Origin: Chitinophaga sancti
GTDB taxonomy: Bacteria; Bacteroidota; Bacteroidia; Chitinophagales; Chitinophagaceae
DNA: 64,000 bases
NCBI RefSeq assembly: GCF_034087045.1
Contig: NZ_CP139247.1
Location: 5,296,001-5,360,000, forward strand
Direction of reading: 5' to 3'
This document shows, piece by piece, positions 61,636-64,000 of this stretch (its first letter is position 1; each line of letters opens with the position of its first letter). The notes under the pieces were generated by a model. It was not told the DNA's origin, did no database searches, and saw only the letters and a list, made by a program, of their open reading frames with translations. Position numbers and translations under genes: made by a program.

Positions 61636-63348
61636 ATGCTTATTGTGAAAAAATACAGACTAATGAAATCTAGCGGAGCAATAGCAGTCATGGCAGGATG
61701 TGTTGCGATGATGACTGCACTTACAACTAATACAGCCTATGCACAGGGTAATGCAGTACCCAAAAACTGGCACCTGCTGGACTACGCAGCTGACAGCGTT
61801 TATGGCACCAGCGTGCAGCGCGCCTACACTGAACTGTTAAAGGGGAGAAAGAGTACCCCTGTGATCGTTGCCGTGATCGATTCAGGTATCGATACATTAC
61901 ACGAAGATCTGAAGTCTATTTTATGGACGAATCCAAAAGAAATTCCCGGGAATGGAATTGACGATGACAGGAACGGCTATGTGGACGATGTACATGGATG
62001 GAATTTTTTAGGTGGTAAGGACGGCCGTAGCTTAAAAGATGATTCTGACGAAGCAACCAGGGAATACGTACGGTTAAAGGATAAATATGTAAATCCTGAT
62101 TCCGCACTCAACCACGACTCAAAAGAATATGCTTACTGGTTAAAGGTATCCGGCAAAATTGCCAGGCCTTCTACTGAAAGCAAAACGACTTATAAAGCCA
62201 TGCTGAAACTGCAGGATAACGTGAATAAAGCCGGCGGCATTCTCACCACCTTCCTACGTACCAGCGACTTCAATGTACCCAAACTCGACAGCATCCAGAC
62301 CAGGGACGAAGATGTAATGGTGGCAAAGAATTTCATGATCCGCCTGTTCAACAGCACCGGCGATTCTGCTATTACTTACACTGATTTCAAACCTGAGTTC
62401 GAAGAGTACATCGAAGACCTGAAGAAGAAAGCAGAGATCTCTGACAACTATACCCCCAATGCAAAACGCCAGGAAATAGTAGGCGATGATATCAATGATA
62501 TCAACGATAAATACTACGGTAATAATGATGTAATGGGACAATTTGGGTTCCATGGTACTCACGTATCCGGTATCATTGCAGCTGCAAGAAACAATGGTGT
62601 AGGTATGGATGGTGTGGCAGACAATGTAAGGATCATGGCTGTAAAAGCAGTACCAGATGGTGATGAGCGCGATAAAGACGTAGCACTGGCTATACGTTAT
62701 GCAGTAGACAATGGTGCACGTATTATTAATATGAGCTTTGGTAAATCATTCTCTCCACATAAGGATTGGGTAGATGCAGCTTTTAAATATGCAGCAGACC
62801 ATAATGTATTATTGATCCATGCAGCGGGTAATGATGGTAAGAATGTAGACAGTACGGACAACTTCCCAAATGCCGATTTCCTGAATGGTGGTGTGGCTGG
62901 AAATGTTGTGACTGTAGGCGCCAGCAGCAATGGTAAAACAGGTGCTAAGGTTGCAAGCTTTTCTAACTACGGTAAGCGTACGGTAGATCTGTTTGCTCCA
63001 GGTGTATCTATTTATGCAACCCTGCCAGGTGGTAATAAATATGGCAGCCTGAGTGGTACCAGTATGGCTTGTCCGGTAGTAGCCGGTGTAGCAGCGCTGG
63101 TATTGTCTTACTACCCTGATCTGACTGCAGAGCAGTTGAAATATGTATTGCTGAAATCGGCGGTACCTTTGCCGGACGGTACGAAGGAAGTAAATAAACC
63201 AGGTGCGCCGGGTCAGATGGTCGCCTTTGCTGATTTGTCTGCAACGGGTGGTTTGGTAAATGCTTACAATGCACTGAAGGTAGCAAGTACTATGAAGGTG
63301 GAGAAACTGGGGAAGAAACCGAAAGTAATGAAGATCAAAAAAGGATAA
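61636..63348 (+). CDS. S8-family subtilisin-like serine protease, secreted
   Basis: 570 residues. Signal peptide ending TAYAQ (~36). Catalytic triad: D82 (VAVIDSGID), H306 (GFHGTHVSGI) and S476 (LSGTSMACPVVAG). The distance between Asp and His (~224 residues) is much longer than in subtilisin (~32) because a charged helical insertion (~110-300, including EEYIEDLKKKAEIS) sits between them; this form occurs in Bacteroidota. No T9SS sorting domain; the tail is basic (KLGKKPKVMKIKKG). The start could also be ATG 61663. It is monocistronic with a terminator after it. Confidence 0.92.
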   Translation: MLIVKKYRLMKSSGAIAVMAGCVAMMTALTTNTAYAQGNAVPKNWHLLDYAADSVYGTSVQRAYTELLKGRKSTPVIVAVIDSGIDTLHEDLKSILWTNPKEIPGNGIDDDRNGYVDDVHGWNFLGGKDGRSLKDDSDEATREYVRLKDKYVNPDSALNHDSKEYAYWLKVSGKIARPSTESKTTYKAMLKLQDNVNKAGGILTTFLRTSDFNVPKLDSIQTRDEDVMVAKNFMIRLFNSTGDSAITYTDFKPEFEEYIEDLKKKAEISDNYTPNAKRQEIVGDDINDINDKYYGNNDVMGQFGFHGTHVSGIIAAARNNGVGMDGVADNVRIMAVKAVPDGDERDKDVALAIRYAVDNGARIINMSFGKSFSPHKDWVDAAFKYAADHNVLLIHAAGNDGKNVDSTDNFPNADFLNGGVAGNVVTVGASSNGKTGAKVASFSNYGKRTVDLFAPGVSIYATLPGGNKYGSLSGTSMACPVVAGVAALVLSYYPDLTAEQLKYVLLKSAVPLPDGTKEVNKPGAPGQMVAFADLSATGGLVNAYNALKVASTMKVEKLGKKPKVMKIKKG

Positions 63349-63415
63349 AATATCCATATAACAATATTCGTGGAAAAGGGAATTCATCAACAGGTATGAA
63401 TACCATTTTCAGAGA

Positions 63416-63452
63416 AAAAAAGGGCTTTTGCTGGTAGCAAAAGCCCTTTTTA
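63416..63452. terminator. Bidirectional terminator between subtilase and DUF4870 gene
   Basis: A 16-bp perfect stem (63416-63431 with 63436-63451) around GGGCTTTTGCT/AGCAAAAGCCC, with A-run and T-run, adjoining convergent stops. Confidence 0.9.
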
Positions 63453-63453
63453 A

Positions 63454-63870
63454 TTATTTAACGAGTCTCAGGTTGATTGGATATCTATATACCTCTCCAT
63501 TACTCGCTTTGATCGTAGCGATAATAGAAAATATCACATTGATCAACCATACAATCCCATTACGGCCGCTTACGAACCTAAAACTGAAATTAGGTGAGTA
63601 AGACATCCACCAGAAAGTCGAGAGAGTCCAGAGAGTACCAATAAAGAAGAAAATCATATTTACTATCAGCGCTGCGAGGCTCATGGTGATCTGGAAGTTC
63701 AGTGCTTCCTTCCCTTCAGTGTCCAGGAAAGTAGACTGCTCTCTCTTGATCAGCCAAAGTACAAGCACAGCAATAATGTTACCGACAGGAGAAATAAGCC
63801 CTATTGTCATTCCTATAATGCCGGCAAGGCTGATAAATATCGCCCAGGTTCTTTCGTCTTTTTGAGTCAT
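63454..63870 (-). CDS. DUF4870 family membrane protein
   Basis: 138 residues with three to four hydrophobic segments (AIFISLAGIIGMTIGLI; IIAVLVLWLIKREQS; FQITMSLAALIVNMIFFFIG; WLINVIFSIIATIKASNGEVYRYP). The W.LIKRE.S.F.D..GKEALNFQI segment is the family signature. Function unknown. The frame extends to 63993, but that part is antisense to the RNase P RNA; the ATG at 63870 (MTQKDERTWA) is therefore used. Confidence 0.88.
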   Translation of the reverse strand: MTQKDERTWAIFISLAGIIGMTIGLISPVGNIIAVLVLWLIKREQSTFLDTEGKEALNFQITMSLAALIVNMIFFFIGTLWTLSTFWWMSYSPNFSFRFVSGRNGIVWLINVIFSIIATIKASNGEVYRYPINLRLVK

Positions 63871-63930
63871 TGGGTATAATAGATTTGGGTGTAAGCTAGT
63901 CCATGTGAAGATAAAAACAAAAACTACAAA

Positions 63931-64000
63931 CCTATAAGCCGGATTCTGTTCAATCGTCTTGCGACGACTGATGCTATCATTTATCTGCGACAACGTTCGC
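63931..64000 (-). ncRNA. rnpB: RNase P RNA (M1-type), 3' end; gene continues past the window
   Basis: On the minus strand the sequence runs ..CGCAGATAAATGATAGCATC.. and ends ..GAACAGAATCCGGCTTATAGG, the conserved 3'-terminal core of bacterial RNase P RNA, including the GATAAATGA region and the ACAGAATCCGGCTTAT block complementary to the 5' end. This is the catalytic RNA that matures tRNA 5' ends. The 3' boundary is estimated; T-rich DNA follows. Confidence 0.88.

Noticed and set aside
63871..63993. N-terminal extension of the DUF4870 protein
   Set aside because: The extra codons are the RNase P RNA gene read in the same direction; the family signature starts after ATG 63870.

Overview
The window looks like chromosome of a Bacteroidota bacterium, most plausibly a Chitinophagaceae member (Chitinophaga-like). 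Evidence: several putative promoters fit the Bacteroidota pattern TTTG-N19-21-TAnnTTTG; two giant secreted proteins end in type IX secretion (T9SS type A) sorting domains; a TonB-dependent receptor starts with a carboxypeptidase-regulatory-like domain; and gene types such as a GNAT-nitrilase fusion, a fused SpmAB-like protein and a DUF4870 protein are common in this phylum. This is an inference from gene content; no 16S rRNA gene is present.

Layout. 1-4,525: tail of one TonB-dependent receptor, then a minus-strand receptor-sulfatase pair. 4,795-10,341: housekeeping and transport genes (ychF, an SpmAB-like membrane protein, a YeiH/UPF0324 permease, a thiamine-binding MTH1187 protein, a GNAT-carbon-nitrogen hydrolase). 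10,465-36,157: a large exopolysaccharide locus with two divergent arms around a regulatory gap at 17,155-17,731. The minus arm holds a CheY-like regulator, a phosphoglycosyl transferase with a pseudo-receiver domain, glycosyltransferases, an epimerase and a methyltransferase. The plus arm holds a glycosyltransferase, two acyltransferases, a Wzz/BY-kinase-like protein with degenerate catalytic motifs, a Wzx-type flippase, a second glycosyltransferase, a 34-residue membrane peptide missed by length cut-offs, a Wzy-type polymerase, a short TolC-like protein and a secreted esterase. A 2,246-residue T9SS protein sits inside this arm, and a 1,573-residue T9SS protein (36,282-41,003) converges on it. 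Both giants begin with the same kind of alpha/beta hydrolase domain as the stand-alone esterase, so three related hydrolases accompany polymer assembly.

41,440-45,590 is the most unusual DNA: a 46-bp tandem-repeat array (about 15 units) split by two copies of one IS5-superfamily element in opposite orientation, both inserted at the same base of the repeat. One copy is intact; the other has two single-base deletions.

45,638-64,000: polysaccharide deacetylase, a divergent HxlR regulator/thioredoxin-reductase-like pair, metK, a starch-synthase-like protein divergent from panC, panD, a lysylphosphatidylglycerol-synthase-like membrane protein, ppk1, ppx/gppA, panB, a probable lysine-catabolism pair (DUF1338/HglS-like and aminoadipate-semialdehyde dehydrogenase-like), an unrecognised 179-residue protein behind a repeat-rich leader, a subtilase, a DUF4870 protein and the 3' end of the RNase P RNA gene at the window edge. 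Pantothenate synthesis (panB, panC, panD) and polyphosphate turnover (ppk, ppx) are both represented.
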